From Xiheimicrobium sp052034585 (lineage in GTDB: Bacteria > Myxococcota > Myxococcia > Myxococcales > Myxococcaceae), in NCBI GenBank assembly GCA_052034585.1, contig JBPOIJ010000027.1, positions 1 through 64,000 of the forward strand: a stretch of DNA of 64,000 nt. Reading direction: 5' to 3'. Within the stretch, counting starts at the first letter, position 1. The number at the start of each line of letters is the position of its first letter. The position numbers and the translations under genes were made by a program. Of the stretch, positions 21,500 through 29,367 are shown in pieces. The notes below the pieces were generated by a model. It made no database searches. It was not told where the DNA came from and was given only the letters and a program-made list of their open reading frames with translations.

Positions 21500-22231
21500 C
21501 TACCACGGGTTTCCGTTGGCTGCGCTGGTGTCTCCGCGCGTCGACCAGCGATGGTGGGCGATGCCAGCGACGAAGCCAGCGAGCATCGACACGCACCCGA
21601 GAACCGGCGGCCAACTCGCCAGCCGCGCTGCCGCGACTCCCTCGATTGCGAAGGTCACGTACAGCCCACTCCAGCCGACGCTCAGCGCGGGGTGCTTGAT
21701 TGCCTTGGTCGCCATCGCGAGGAGGGTGAGCAGCGCGGCAATGAGGAAGAGGATTGGAAGAGACCCGGTCGGCTCCTCGACGACGACGAGCCCTGCGATC
21801 GACGCGACCTGTCCAGCCGAGATGATTGCTGCGCCGACGCGTCGCGAGCGAAGCACCTGGAGGTCTGCCTCGGTCATCGGAGGAATCACGCGGGGTGGCC
21901 GACCCACCTCTGGAGTCCTTCGAAGGTACTCGACGTCTTCCGGCGCCAGGCTCATCGCATGGGGAAACCCGCTCTCCATGATCGTGGCGATCGCCTCCCG
22001 CCGACACCACCGGCCGAGCTGGTCGACCAGATCGTGCAGCACCTTCGACTGCAGCGCGCTCATCAGCAGGTCGACCTCGGCGGCCTCATGGCCGGGTTCG
22101 CGCATGGCGATGATCACGTCGTTCAGATCGTGGGCGAGCACCCGCCGGTCCCCTCCCTGCGTGGTGGGCACTCGTGCGACGAGTTGTCTCAAGCGCTCGA
22201 GGCGCTCGAGCGATCGCTCCGTTCCGCTCAT
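21500..22231 (-). CDS. hypothetical membrane protein with four predicted TM segments
   Basis: 243 aa. Residues 1-130 are soluble and helical, with Arg/Leu-rich stretches (ERSLERLERLRQLVARV, MREPGHEAAEVDLLMSALQSK). Four hydrophobic segments follow at about 132-150, 157-176, 184-203 and 208-226, giving both ends in the cytoplasm. No catalytic motif or family recognised. It lies 28 bases upstream of the PBP1A gene on the same strand and may be the first gene of that operon. Codon use with G/C third positions is typical for the window, so I believe it is a real gene. Role unknown. Confidence 0.7.
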   Translation of the reverse strand: MSGTERSLERLERLRQLVARVPTTQGGDRRVLAHDLNDVIIAMREPGHEAAEVDLLMSALQSKVLHDLVDQLGRWCRREAIATIMESGFPHAMSLAPEDVEYLRRTPEVGRPPRVIPPMTEADLQVLRSRRVGAAIISAGQVASIAGLVVVEEPTGSLPILFLIAALLTLLAMATKAIKHPALSVGWSGLYVTFAIEGVAAARLASWPPVLGCVSMLAGFVAGIAHHRWSTRGDTSAANGNPW

Positions 22232-22276
22232 GCGCGCGAGTGTGCCCGGTCTCGCTCGGGAGACGAAGCCCTCGAT

Positions 22277-23944
22277 TCAGGGCTGGCTGAAGCCGATCTC
22301 CGAGAGCCAGAGGTCGATGTTCCCGAACCCCTGCGCACCGATCACCACCGCGCCCAGATGCCGATCGGAGCCGGTGGGCGGGAACCGGGGCATGCCGATG
22401 ACGTTCGCGGGCTGGCCGTTGATGGTCACCGAGTAGGCGTTCTGCGTCGGATCGAAGTGGTACTCGGCGAGGTTCCAGGTGTCGGGCCGCACCACCACGC
22501 CGCGCAGCCGCTGATCGAAGGTGCGCAGGCCACCGTCCCACACCGTCTCGCAGTCGAGGAGCTTGGTGGACGTGGCGAAGGCCACGCTCGAGGTCGGGGC
22601 GTAGCCACCATCGGCGGCGGGCGCGAAGCGGAAGGACAGATCCCACGGGAGCCGGGTGTCGAGGCCGACCGGCATGTCGAAGGTGAGCGAGGCAGCTCCA
22701 GCGCTCCGCGCGACCCGTGCGCAGGTGCCGGCGTCGGGGAGACACGAGGCGCCTCCGTCACACGCCGAAGGGAAGGCGGGACAGGGCTCGAAGCGCACCG
22801 GGTTCGAGGCGTTCGAACGATTGCGGAACGGCAGGTTCGAGCCGCCGTCTGGAGTGAACGTCCAACTCGCGCTCGTCGGCCCCTTGGGTGGCAAGGTGCT
22901 GGCAGTCGAGAGGGTGAACTGGCGCAGATCGATTCGCCCGGTGTTCCAGACGTTGGCTGCCCCGAGCCCCACGCGCCACGAGGTCGGCGGCAGGGGATCG
23001 AAGTAGCGCAAGACCTCCTTGAAGACGCCTCGTCTGCCGAGGTTGATCGACCAGACGCCGTCGTTCAGCACGACCCGGAGCGTGCTCCACTCGTTGGCTT
23101 CGATCGACGCACCGGACATCGCGAGGAAGCTGAAGAATTGGCTGTTCCGTGCCTCTCGCAGGCCCGACGTGCCTTGGTCGACGTTGAGCGTGTTCGGACC
23201 GGCGAGCACCTGGAGCCGCCGGGTGCCGCTGCTGAAGGTGAGGCCGCCCGCGACGAGATCGGCGCCGGAGAGTGAAGGGCGAAGATCGACCTCGAAGGTG
23301 CCGCGCTGCCAGGTTTCGGTGCCGACCATCGAGGTGCCGGTGCAGAGGCTGGTGACCTCGACGGAGAGCGCGTTGCCGGTCGCCGCCACCATCGGCGTGC
23401 AGAGGTCGCCGGTCCACATCGGGAGGTCGGAGATGCGCACCGTGAAGGCGGTCGCCGTCGGCCCACGAGTCGACGCGGCGCCGCAGGCGTTGAGCGCCTC
23501 GACGCGGCCGAAGACCTGCACGAAGGTGGGGTGGCCGGTCGTCGAAGCAGTGCAGAGGCCCTGCTGGCACGCGCTCGTCGGAATCGTCGTGCAGGCTGGC
23601 GCGGCCGCGCCGACGTTGGTGCAGAGCGAGTACCCGGTCGCCTCTGCGACGGCGGGGAAGGTCCACTTCACCGTGGTGCCATCCGGGTCGTTCACTCCAT
23701 CGAGCGAGTCTGGGCTCTGAACCGCGGCACAGGGAACCTCGCAGCCGTTGTCAGCCTTGCCGTCGGCGTCGAGGAAGCCGTCGAGGCACTGGTAGCCGCA
23801 GGCCGACTCGACACAGATGGCCTTGGCGTTTCCAGGCACGGGGCAGCGCTCCGACGACAGCGGGCAGCCCGACAGCGGCACCTTGCTGGGATCGAAGAAG
23901 AGGCTGCAGCCCGAGAGCAGCCCCAGGAGCCAACCGCCTCTCAT
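22277..23944 (-). CDS. lipoprotein with lectin/laminin-G-like C-terminal part
   Basis: 555 aa from the ATG at 23944, which overlaps the upstream stop (ATGA) and starts a lipoprotein signal (RGGWLLGLLSGC, lipobox Cys13). A Cys-rich N-terminal segment (GC-PLSSERC-PV, CVESACGYQC) is followed by a fibronectin-like stretch and by two beta-rich domains (about 180-330 and 390-555). The second ends YSVTINGQPANVIG...LGAVVIGAQGFGNIDLWLSEIGF, as seen in laminin-G/concanavalin-like folds. Probably an outer-membrane lipoprotein that binds carbohydrate or protein. Third gene of the operon with a Ser/Thr kinase and a small exported protein. The long frame upstream of 23944 is antisense shadow. Confidence 0.77.
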   Translation of the reverse strand: MRGGWLLGLLSGCSLFFDPSKVPLSGCPLSSERCPVPGNAKAICVESACGYQCLDGFLDADGKADNGCEVPCAAVQSPDSLDGVNDPDGTTVKWTFPAVAEATGYSLCTNVGAAAPACTTIPTSACQQGLCTASTTGHPTFVQVFGRVEALNACGAASTRGPTATAFTVRISDLPMWTGDLCTPMVAATGNALSVEVTSLCTGTSMVGTETWQRGTFEVDLRPSLSGADLVAGGLTFSSGTRRLQVLAGPNTLNVDQGTSGLREARNSQFFSFLAMSGASIEANEWSTLRVVLNDGVWSINLGRRGVFKEVLRYFDPLPPTSWRVGLGAANVWNTGRIDLRQFTLSTASTLPPKGPTSASWTFTPDGGSNLPFRNRSNASNPVRFEPCPAFPSACDGGASCLPDAGTCARVARSAGAASLTFDMPVGLDTRLPWDLSFRFAPAADGGYAPTSSVAFATSTKLLDCETVWDGGLRTFDQRLRGVVVRPDTWNLAEYHFDPTQNAYSVTINGQPANVIGMPRFPPTGSDRHLGAVVIGAQGFGNIDLWLSEIGFSQP

Positions 23945-24693
23945 GGCGTCACCGCCTTCGGGGTCTCGGCTGGCGCACCGAGAATGAAGAGGACGAGGGC
24001 GGTGGCGGCGCTCACCACCGCCACTCCGAGGCTCACGTCTCCGCCGAGGTTGTAGGTGCGCTGCTGTCGATCGAGCGCGGGCCGGTCGAGCACCTGCGCA
24101 CGCGCGAGCGTCGGGTAGTGGGTCGCCGCGAGGACCCCGAAGATGATCGTCGAGACGGTCGCTGCGCCACCGAGCGAGAAGGCGGCGATCGTGGGGCCCA
24201 CCAAGGTGCGCTGAGGCGTGGCAGGGGGCGGCACGTACACGGGCCGCTTGACCTCTCGGAACAAGGTGGCGACCGCGCGATTGGCGAGCGCGCTCGGGTC
24301 GGTCGGAAGCTCGGGCAGGCGCTCGGAGAAGGAAGACAGCTGCGTCGCGCTCGGCGTCTCCACCAGCATCGAGGTGAAGAGGTAGGTGCTGCCGACCTTC
24401 CCGAACCCCCACGCCAACACCCAGTGCGCGTCGGCTCGTTGGCCAAGCGTGGCGAGACACTCCCGGTCTTCGCCGCACATGGTGGCGGCTCGCAGCGCTC
24501 GTTGCGCTTCGTTCGGCGCAACGCTCGGCCAGGTGGCTGCGGTGGACTCGGTGCGCAGCGCGGCTTCGACTCGCTCCATCACCGACGGGTCGACGCCGAG
24601 CGACTGGTAGGCGACGACCAGCACCCGTTGCTGGAGCTGCGCGTGCGCGGCCAGCGAAACGAGGCAGATGAAGGAGAGGACGAGTCGGCTCAT
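23941..24693 (-). CDS. exported protein with C-terminal membrane segments
   Basis: 250 aa with a signal peptide (SRLVLSFICLVSLAAHAQ). Residues 20-150 contain VLVVAYQSLGVDPSVMERVEAALR and MCGEDRECLATLGQRADAHWVLAWGFGKVG, a pattern I know from myxobacterial exported proteins with a TolB-N-like first domain; two hydrophobic segments follow at about 170-192 and 218-238. Its start overlaps the kinase stop and its stop overlaps the lipoprotein start (ATGA both times), so the three proteins are made together. It could sense envelope state for the kinase or be its substrate. Family not certain, function unknown. Confidence 0.7.
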   Translation of the reverse strand: MSRLVLSFICLVSLAAHAQLQQRVLVVAYQSLGVDPSVMERVEAALRTESTAATWPSVAPNEAQRALRAATMCGEDRECLATLGQRADAHWVLAWGFGKVGSTYLFTSMLVETPSATQLSSFSERLPELPTDPSALANRAVATLFREVKRPVYVPPPATPQRTLVGPTIAAFSLGGAATVSTIIFGVLAATHYPTLARAQVLDRPALDRQQRTYNLGGDVSLGVAVVSAATALVLFILGAPAETPKAVTP

Positions 24694-26117
24694 CGGGCGA
24701 GGCGCCGTTCGGCGTCTGCCAGCGCATGTTCGGCGCTCGTGAGCGATCCGTCCAGCGCGGTGAGGTCTCCTCCGGCCGCCTCCGCCAGGGCCTCCGACAC
24801 CGCGGCCTTCTCCAAGGTGGTGAGCTGCTCCGCTCCATAGCGGCGAACGAGCCCGTCGAACCGCCGGCGGACGAGCGCGATCCGATCGCGATAGGGCTCG
24901 AGTGGATCGGTCGGCCGAGGCGGCTGGGGCTCCGGAGGCGAGGGCCGTTCAGTCGGCTGCTTGGGTCTGACGGCTGGTCGCGGGCGCGGAGTGGCTGGAA
25001 GCGTCGGGGCCGGTTCGATCCGCGGCTCGATGGGCGGGGGCGTCACCTCCGCCACCGCGGGGAGGGCGACGGGGTGCGGCGGCTCGACGTTCGCCGGAGG
25101 GTCGCGGTGAAGGAGCAGCCAACCGCCGGCGAGCAGCGCAGGGCCCAGCACGGCGATCGCCAGTGGCCAGCGCCGCGGGCGCGCCCCGGCTCCGACTCCC
25201 GCGGCTGCCATCGCCTGCAGCGTGCTGGACGGCTCGCGCCCCGGTTGAGCCGCGATGGCCTCGAGCACGGCCTTCAGCTCGGTGAGGCCCCGGGGCCGCT
25301 GCTCGGGGTCGAGGGAGATCATCGACTGGAGGAGCTGGGTGAGCCGAGGCGGAATCGGTTCGCCGCCGGCGGTCCGGGTGAGCGGCGCGGGGGTCGGACC
25401 GAGGGCGGCGCTCGAGTGCGAGCTGATCTCGAAGAGCGAGACGCCGAGCGCGTAGACGTCGGCGCGGAGATCGACCTCGCGCCCGGCCGCTTGCTCCGGC
25501 GCCATGTAGGCCGGCGTTCCGAGCACCATGCCCACCTGCGTCTTCCCTCCGCCGTCGAGCCGTCGGGCGACCCCGAAGTCGAGCACCTTCACCCGATCGA
25601 GTCCGTCCACCGTTTCGACGAAGAGGTTGTCTGGCTTGATGTCGCGATGCACGACGCCCAGCCGGTGCGCGGCTTCGAGCGCATCGCACGCCTGGGCGAA
25701 GATCGTGGCGATGCGGGCGAGCGGGAGCGGCCCCTGTTCGCGATCGAGCTCGCTCAGGTTCCGGCCCACGAGCAGCTCCATGACCAGGTACACCCGCCCG
25801 GGCTCGCCGCCGGAGTCCGACGAACGAGGCTCCTCGACGAAGTCGATGATCTCGACGGTGTTCGGGTGCTTGAGCTCGTTCACCACCTTCGCTTCTTGAA
25901 AGAACCGGTGGATGATCTCGGGGTTCGAGGCGAATTCCTCACGCAGCACCTTGATCGCGACCTCTCGGCCGAGGCGTTGGTGACGGCCCGCGTAGACCTC
26001 GCCCATGCCGCCCTCTCCCAGCCGCCTGACCAGCATGTACTGGCCAAACGACTCACCGACGCGACTGCGGGTCTGCGGCGGTGGTCGGTTGGACACCCGA
26101 GTGTCGGGGACGGACAT
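24690..26117 (-). CDS. transmembrane Hanks-type Ser/Thr protein kinase
   Basis: 475 aa from the ATG at 26117 (the GTG just before it is an alternative). The kinase domain (about 25-290) has the Gly loop (LGEGGMGEVY), Lys56 (VAIKVL), the catalytic loop HRDIKPDN (Asp159, Asn164), DFG (180-182) and APE, so it should be active. A membrane segment at about 317-336 (LAIAVLGPALLAGGWLLLH) is followed by a Pro-rich region and a C-terminal helical, coiled-coil-like tail outside the cytoplasm. First gene of a three-gene coupled operon with an exported protein and a lipoprotein. Likely partners for phosphothreonine readout include FHA proteins such as the one at the left edge; that link is only inferred. 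Confidence 0.94.
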   Translation of the reverse strand: MSVPDTRVSNRPPPQTRSRVGESFGQYMLVRRLGEGGMGEVYAGRHQRLGREVAIKVLREEFASNPEIIHRFFQEAKVVNELKHPNTVEIIDFVEEPRSSDSGGEPGRVYLVMELLVGRNLSELDREQGPLPLARIATIFAQACDALEAAHRLGVVHRDIKPDNLFVETVDGLDRVKVLDFGVARRLDGGGKTQVGMVLGTPAYMAPEQAAGREVDLRADVYALGVSLFEISSHSSAALGPTPAPLTRTAGGEPIPPRLTQLLQSMISLDPEQRPRGLTELKAVLEAIAAQPGREPSSTLQAMAAAGVGAGARPRRWPLAIAVLGPALLAGGWLLLHRDPPANVEPPHPVALPAVAEVTPPPIEPRIEPAPTLPATPRPRPAVRPKQPTERPSPPEPQPPRPTDPLEPYRDRIALVRRRFDGLVRRYGAEQLTTLEKAAVSEALAEAAGGDLTALDGSLTSAEHALADAERRLAR

Positions 26118-26139
26118 CACCCAGGAGGATAGCCGGACT

Positions 26140-26736
26140 TCACCGTCGAGCGCCTGCCTGCGGCTCCCTCGAGACGGCTCCTGGCGCCGAGAGCGTGCCC
26201 CTCAAGATCTCCCGCGTCCGCACCAGCGCGAACCCGAGCAGGTTGCTCCCTCGCCAGTGCTCCGGCTGATGAACTCGGTGATCGGTTCGGCCCAGCCCGA
26301 TGCCCCAGATGCGATCGCGCGGGCTCGCCTCGACGAGGATCTCCGAGCCCGTCGACAGCAGGTAGGCGCGCAGTTGCTCGTCTTGGGAGAACTTCGCCAG
26401 GTTGCCCTGAGTGACGAGCTCGAAGCGGTGGCGGGCCCAGACCTCGGCGTCGAAGCCCTTCACGGTGCGGCCCAGCGCCTTCGCCTTCGAGGGCGAACGC
26501 TCGGAGAGGATCTTCTCGAGCGCCGGCTCGTCGCCGAACACGCGCGCCTTCCCTGCCATCATGAACTGCTCGGCGGTGAGGTAGCGAACGCCCTCGACCT
26601 CGAACCCGCACGGCCACCACTGGGAAAAGCAGGCGTCACTCAGCGCGCCGTCCTCTCTCGGGGTGTGGCCGTAGAACGGACGAAAGACGAACGACGAGGA
26701 CGAGCCGAGGAGCGCTTCTCGAGAGAGCGGGATCAT
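26140..26736 (-). CDS. NADAR-family N-glycosidase (YbiA-like)
   Basis: 198 aa, no signal peptide. It matches the NADAR/YbiA (DUF1768) fold: FRPFYGHT near the start, ACFSQWWPCGFEVEGVRYLTAEQFMMAGKARVFGD, the central IL-x-(4)-SP-x-KALGR-x-VKGFD block, and the C-terminal DRIWGIGLG and WRGSNLLGFALVRTRE. Known members cleave N-glycosidic bonds: YbiA-type enzymes act on riboflavin-pathway intermediates, and others remove ADP-ribose from guanine. It stands between the kinase operon and the lamin-tail gene, separated from the latter by an AT-rich perfect inverted repeat. Family call strong; substrate unknown. Confidence 0.88.
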   Translation of the reverse strand: MIPLSREALLGSSSSFVFRPFYGHTPREDGALSDACFSQWWPCGFEVEGVRYLTAEQFMMAGKARVFGDEPALEKILSERSPSKAKALGRTVKGFDAEVWARHRFELVTQGNLAKFSQDEQLRAYLLSTGSEILVEASPRDRIWGIGLGRTDHRVHQPEHWRGSNLLGFALVRTREILRGTLSAPGAVSREPQAGARR

Positions 26737-26752
26737 GCAGCGACGACGGGCG

Positions 26753-26775
26753 AATCAAGTCATTCTGACTTGATT
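26753..26775. repeat. AT-rich perfect 10-bp inverted repeat
   Basis: AATCAAGTCA at 26753-26762 and TGACTTGATT at 26766-26775 are perfect reverse complements with a 3-base spacer (TTC). The site lies 17 bases before the NADAR start and 7 bases beyond the lamin-tail gene stop, and its AT content stands out from the surroundings. It could be an operator for the NADAR gene or a hairpin after the upstream gene. No T-run follows on the minus strand. Confidence 0.55.
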
Positions 26776-26782
26776 GGTCGAA

Positions 26783-28228
26783 TCAGCGGCGGTTGCGGCG
26801 GCGAAGGAGGCGCGCGGCCAACCCAACGGCGAGGAGCTGACCGACGACGACGTCGGCGCCGGTCGAGCAGCCACACGGCTTCTTGCCAGTGGTGATGGTG
26901 GTACCTCCGTCGGCCTTTCCAGCGTCGGTCGGGAGCGTGAAGCCACCGCCGGTGCTTCCGAAACCACCGCCCGTTCCGCTGTTGCCTCCGCCGGTGCCAC
27001 CACCGGTGCCCGACGTGCCGCCTCCTGCTCCGCCGCTCGCCCCTCCGGCCTGGCCTCCACCGGCGGTGCCTCCGGCCATGTCGGGCCAGGCCGCTGCGAC
27101 CGTCGCCGATCCGAGCACGATGCACGCACCGCTGGGCGCGGCCTCGTCGTTCATGAAGTCCCACGCGACGAAGCGCACGTTGGTGAGCGTGCCTTCGAAC
27201 CGGCCAGTGTTCTCGTCTTGGGTGGCGGTGGTGACGGTGGCCGAGCCGCTCTGTGCGAAGTACTGCTCGGTGCAGGTGCCCATGGAGTCGCAGTTGCGCT
27301 CGAGGATCGAGCACACCTCGCAGCTGCCGTAGGTGTCGGCCGTGGTGAAGGTGCGGGTCGCTGGGAGCGTGAGCACCGGCATGCCGCCGAAGTAGGCCTC
27401 GAGGGTGAGGGTGTCGACGCGGCCGTTCGTGCCCGGGGCGGTGTCGAGGTAGCCGCTCGCGGTGGTGTTGCCCATGCTGTAGCCGCCGAAGACGTCGGCG
27501 GTCGGCCAGGTGGCGATCATCGTGCAGCCGCCGTCGGGGGTGGGAATGACGCCGGCGTCAGTGGGGATTTGGGAGCAGTTCACCGCCGCGGTGGACGCGT
27601 TCTGGGGGGTGGGCGTGCCGACGGTGAAGTCCGCCCGGTTGTCGTCGGTGTCGAGGCAGCCGCTCGCCGCGCGCCGAACGGACGACGAGGCCGAGGTGTT
27701 GGCGGTCGCCATGCCCTCGGAGCAGTTCGTCGCGGTTCCGTAGCCGACGAGGTCGACGTAGCGACTCGAGGTGGGGCAGGCGCCGGTGAGGGCGGTGGTG
27801 CCGTTGACGAGCGCCACCTTGCCTGCGGTCGCGCTCATCTCCACGGTGCCGGTGTCGTCGGCGGTGGGGAGGTTCGTGCCCGAGCCCGCGCTACCCAGCC
27901 GCACGAGGAAGTACTTGCCCGGCTGGATGGTGCCGCTCAAGGCGGTGACGAGCCAGGTGGTGCCGCTCGTCGAGCCGTACTGCACCGACCAGCCGCCGAG
28001 GTTCACCGGGGTCGAGCCGACATTGAACAACTCGACGAAGTCGTACTTGTAGCGAGAGGAGGTGGTGCCGCCGCCGCCGTAGACCTCGCTGATCACCACG
28101 CTCGTCGAGACCGCCTGCCGGAGCGAGTGGAACGGCGCCTTCGCGCTCTGCTCGACCCCACAGGAGCCGAGGAGGACGATCGAGGAGACCGCGGAGAGGA
28201 GACGCGTACGAGGGGCGAGACGAAGCAT
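26783..28228 (-). CDS. lamin-tail-domain surface lipoprotein with MYXO-CTERM-like tail
   Basis: 481 aa from the ATG at 28228 (21 bases inside the longest frame), which starts a lipoprotein signal with lipobox LGSC (Cys23). The lamin-tail domain follows (VVISEVYGGGG, YKYDFVELFNVGSTPVNLGGWSVQYGS, about 45-200), as found in many bacterial surface proteins. After that comes a second beta-rich part, then a Gly/Thr/Ala low-complexity linker (about 395-445), and the tail KKPCGCSTGADVVVG...RRRNRR, a MYXO-CTERM-like signal. Both a lipid anchor and a C-terminal sorting tail are therefore predicted. Single gene on the minus strand. Function is not known beyond likely surface display. Confidence 0.85.
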   Translation of the reverse strand: MLRLAPRTRLLSAVSSIVLLGSCGVEQSAKAPFHSLRQAVSTSVVISEVYGGGGTTSSRYKYDFVELFNVGSTPVNLGGWSVQYGSTSGTTWLVTALSGTIQPGKYFLVRLGSAGSGTNLPTADDTGTVEMSATAGKVALVNGTTALTGACPTSSRYVDLVGYGTATNCSEGMATANTSASSSVRRAASGCLDTDDNRADFTVGTPTPQNASTAAVNCSQIPTDAGVIPTPDGGCTMIATWPTADVFGGYSMGNTTASGYLDTAPGTNGRVDTLTLEAYFGGMPVLTLPATRTFTTADTYGSCEVCSILERNCDSMGTCTEQYFAQSGSATVTTATQDENTGRFEGTLTNVRFVAWDFMNDEAAPSGACIVLGSATVAAAWPDMAGGTAGGGQAGGASGGAGGGTSGTGGGTGGGNSGTGGGFGSTGGGFTLPTDAGKADGGTTITTGKKPCGCSTGADVVVGQLLAVGLAARLLRRRNRR

Positions 28229-28266
28229 GGACCAGCCCCATACTCCCAAGGGTGAAACGAGGACAA

Positions 28267-28292
28267 CCCTGACCGCCTCGGGGCGATCAGGG
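28267..28292 (-). terminator. hairpin after TPR lipoprotein gene
   Basis: CCCTGA...TCAGGG arms with inner CGCC/GGCG pairs and a TCGG loop (one mismatch) form a GC-rich hairpin 25 bases after the stop of the gene at 28318. On the minus strand it is followed by TTGTCCTCGTTT, a weak T-rich stretch. Probable terminator of the TPR lipoprotein gene. Confidence 0.5.
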
Positions 28293-28317
28293 CGTTCTCA
28301 GGCTTCCGTTGCGGGTG

Positions 28318-29244
28318 TCACGGCTCGGGCAGTGGGTGCGGCACGTCACTCATCGACTCGTCGTTCATTCCGTCTGGCTCGACGGGGCTCTTGGCGACGC
28401 GCGCGGCGTTCAGCTTCGCCTTCACGTACTTCGGCGAGAGATCCATCGCGACCTGGTAGGCGTGCTTGGCGTCCTCTCCGCGGCCGACACGCTCGTAGGC
28501 GACGCCGAGGTTGTTGTGCACATAGGCGACGGTGGGCAGGCGCTCGATGGCCTCTTCGAGGATCTCGACGGCCTCCTCGTTCATGTTGGCGCGCAGGTAG
28601 GCGAGGCCGAGGTTGTTCATCGCGTAGCCGTGATCCGGTTGCAGGCCGATGACGGTCTTGAAGCTGGTGATCGCGCCCGAGAGTTCGCTGCTCGCGAGCT
28701 GTGCGAGGCCGGTGACCTGGAACGCCTCGGGGTTGCCTGGGTCGCGGGCGGAGGCTTCCTTGCCGGCGGCGATCGCGCCGTCGAAGTCTCTCGCCTGGAG
28801 GAACGCGCGCGCCTGCTTGATGCAGACGACGGCGTCGGTCGGGCGCTGCTCGGCGAGGCGGCCCCAGGCCTGGGCGGAGATCTCGGGCTGCTTCACCCTG
28901 CGGCCCAAGGTGGCGATCAGCTCGAGGGTCTCGGAGTCGTTCGGCGTCGAGAAGAGCGCGCGACGGGCTTCGGTGAGCGCGCCCTTGAGGTCTTGCTCGC
29001 TCATCATCTGCTTGGCGCGCGAGAGGTGATCGACGGTGGTGGTGTCGTGCGCGAGGGCGAGCGGATCGATCGGCTGGCTGGGCTCGACCTTCGCGAGCGG
29101 AACGCCAGAGTCGACCATCATCGCGATGGGCTTGCTGGCCACGACGGGCGTGGGCGTGACGATGGGCGTGGAGGTGATCTTCTTGGGCTCCTCACAAGCG
29201 GCGAAGGCGAGGGCGGCGGCGACGGCGGCGACGATCTTCTTCAT
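28318..29244 (-). CDS. TPR-repeat lipoprotein
   Basis: 308 aa. Lipoprotein signal KKIVAAVAAALAFAAC (Cys17). After a Pro/Thr/Val-rich linker come TPR repeats from about residue 75 to 295 (SRAKQMMSEQDLKGALTEAR, AFQVTGLAQLASSELSGAI, AMNNLGLAYLRANMNEEAV, VHNNLGVAYERVGRGEDAKH). TPRs bind partner proteins; outer-membrane TPR lipoproteins in related bacteria help assemble pili or secretion machines, but no such genes lie here. A good sigma-54-type promoter lies upstream, and its predicted leader carries an inverted repeat. The gene is followed by a hairpin terminator. Single-gene unit. Confidence 0.86.
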   Translation of the reverse strand: MKKIVAAVAAALAFAACEEPKKITSTPIVTPTPVVASKPIAMMVDSGVPLAKVEPSQPIDPLALAHDTTTVDHLSRAKQMMSEQDLKGALTEARRALFSTPNDSETLELIATLGRRVKQPEISAQAWGRLAEQRPTDAVVCIKQARAFLQARDFDGAIAAGKEASARDPGNPEAFQVTGLAQLASSELSGAITSFKTVIGLQPDHGYAMNNLGLAYLRANMNEEAVEILEEAIERLPTVAYVHNNLGVAYERVGRGEDAKHAYQVAMDLSPKYVKAKLNAARVAKSPVEPDGMNDESMSDVPHPLPEP

Positions 29245-29251
29245 GGCGGCG

Positions 29252-29291
29252 TTGGCTCTTTCTGGGTGCTGCGGGACTGAACCAGAGCCAA
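29252..29291 (-). repeat. 8-bp inverted repeat in leader of TPR lipoprotein gene
   Basis: TTGGCTCT at 29252-29259 and AGAGCCAA at 29284-29291 are perfect reverse complements, 24 bases apart. On the minus strand the 3' arm (AGAGCCAA) ends eight bases before the ATG and holds the AGAG that may serve as ribosome binding site. Folding could mask it. Confidence 0.4.
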
Positions 29292-29307
29292 AGCGAGCGT
29301 CGTGCCA
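29292..29307 (-). promoter_or_regulatory. sigma-54-type promoter of TPR lipoprotein gene
   Basis: On the minus strand the site reads TGGCACGACGCTCGCT: a perfect TGGCACG -24 element and a -12 element of TCGCT (one mismatch to TTGCT) with ten bases between GG and GC. Predicted transcript start near 29281, leader about 37 bases before the ATG at 29244. Confidence 0.55.
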
Positions 29308-29367
29308 GCGGCTAAGTGCGCGTGCAGCGGGTCGATCGTCGAGCGTGCGGACGAGGAGCCACGTGCC

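Noticed and set aside
23945..24838. N-terminal extension of the lectin-like lipoprotein gene
   Set aside because: The stretch is antisense-like and overlaps two real genes; the ATG at 23944 gives a lipobox and overlaps the upstream stop.
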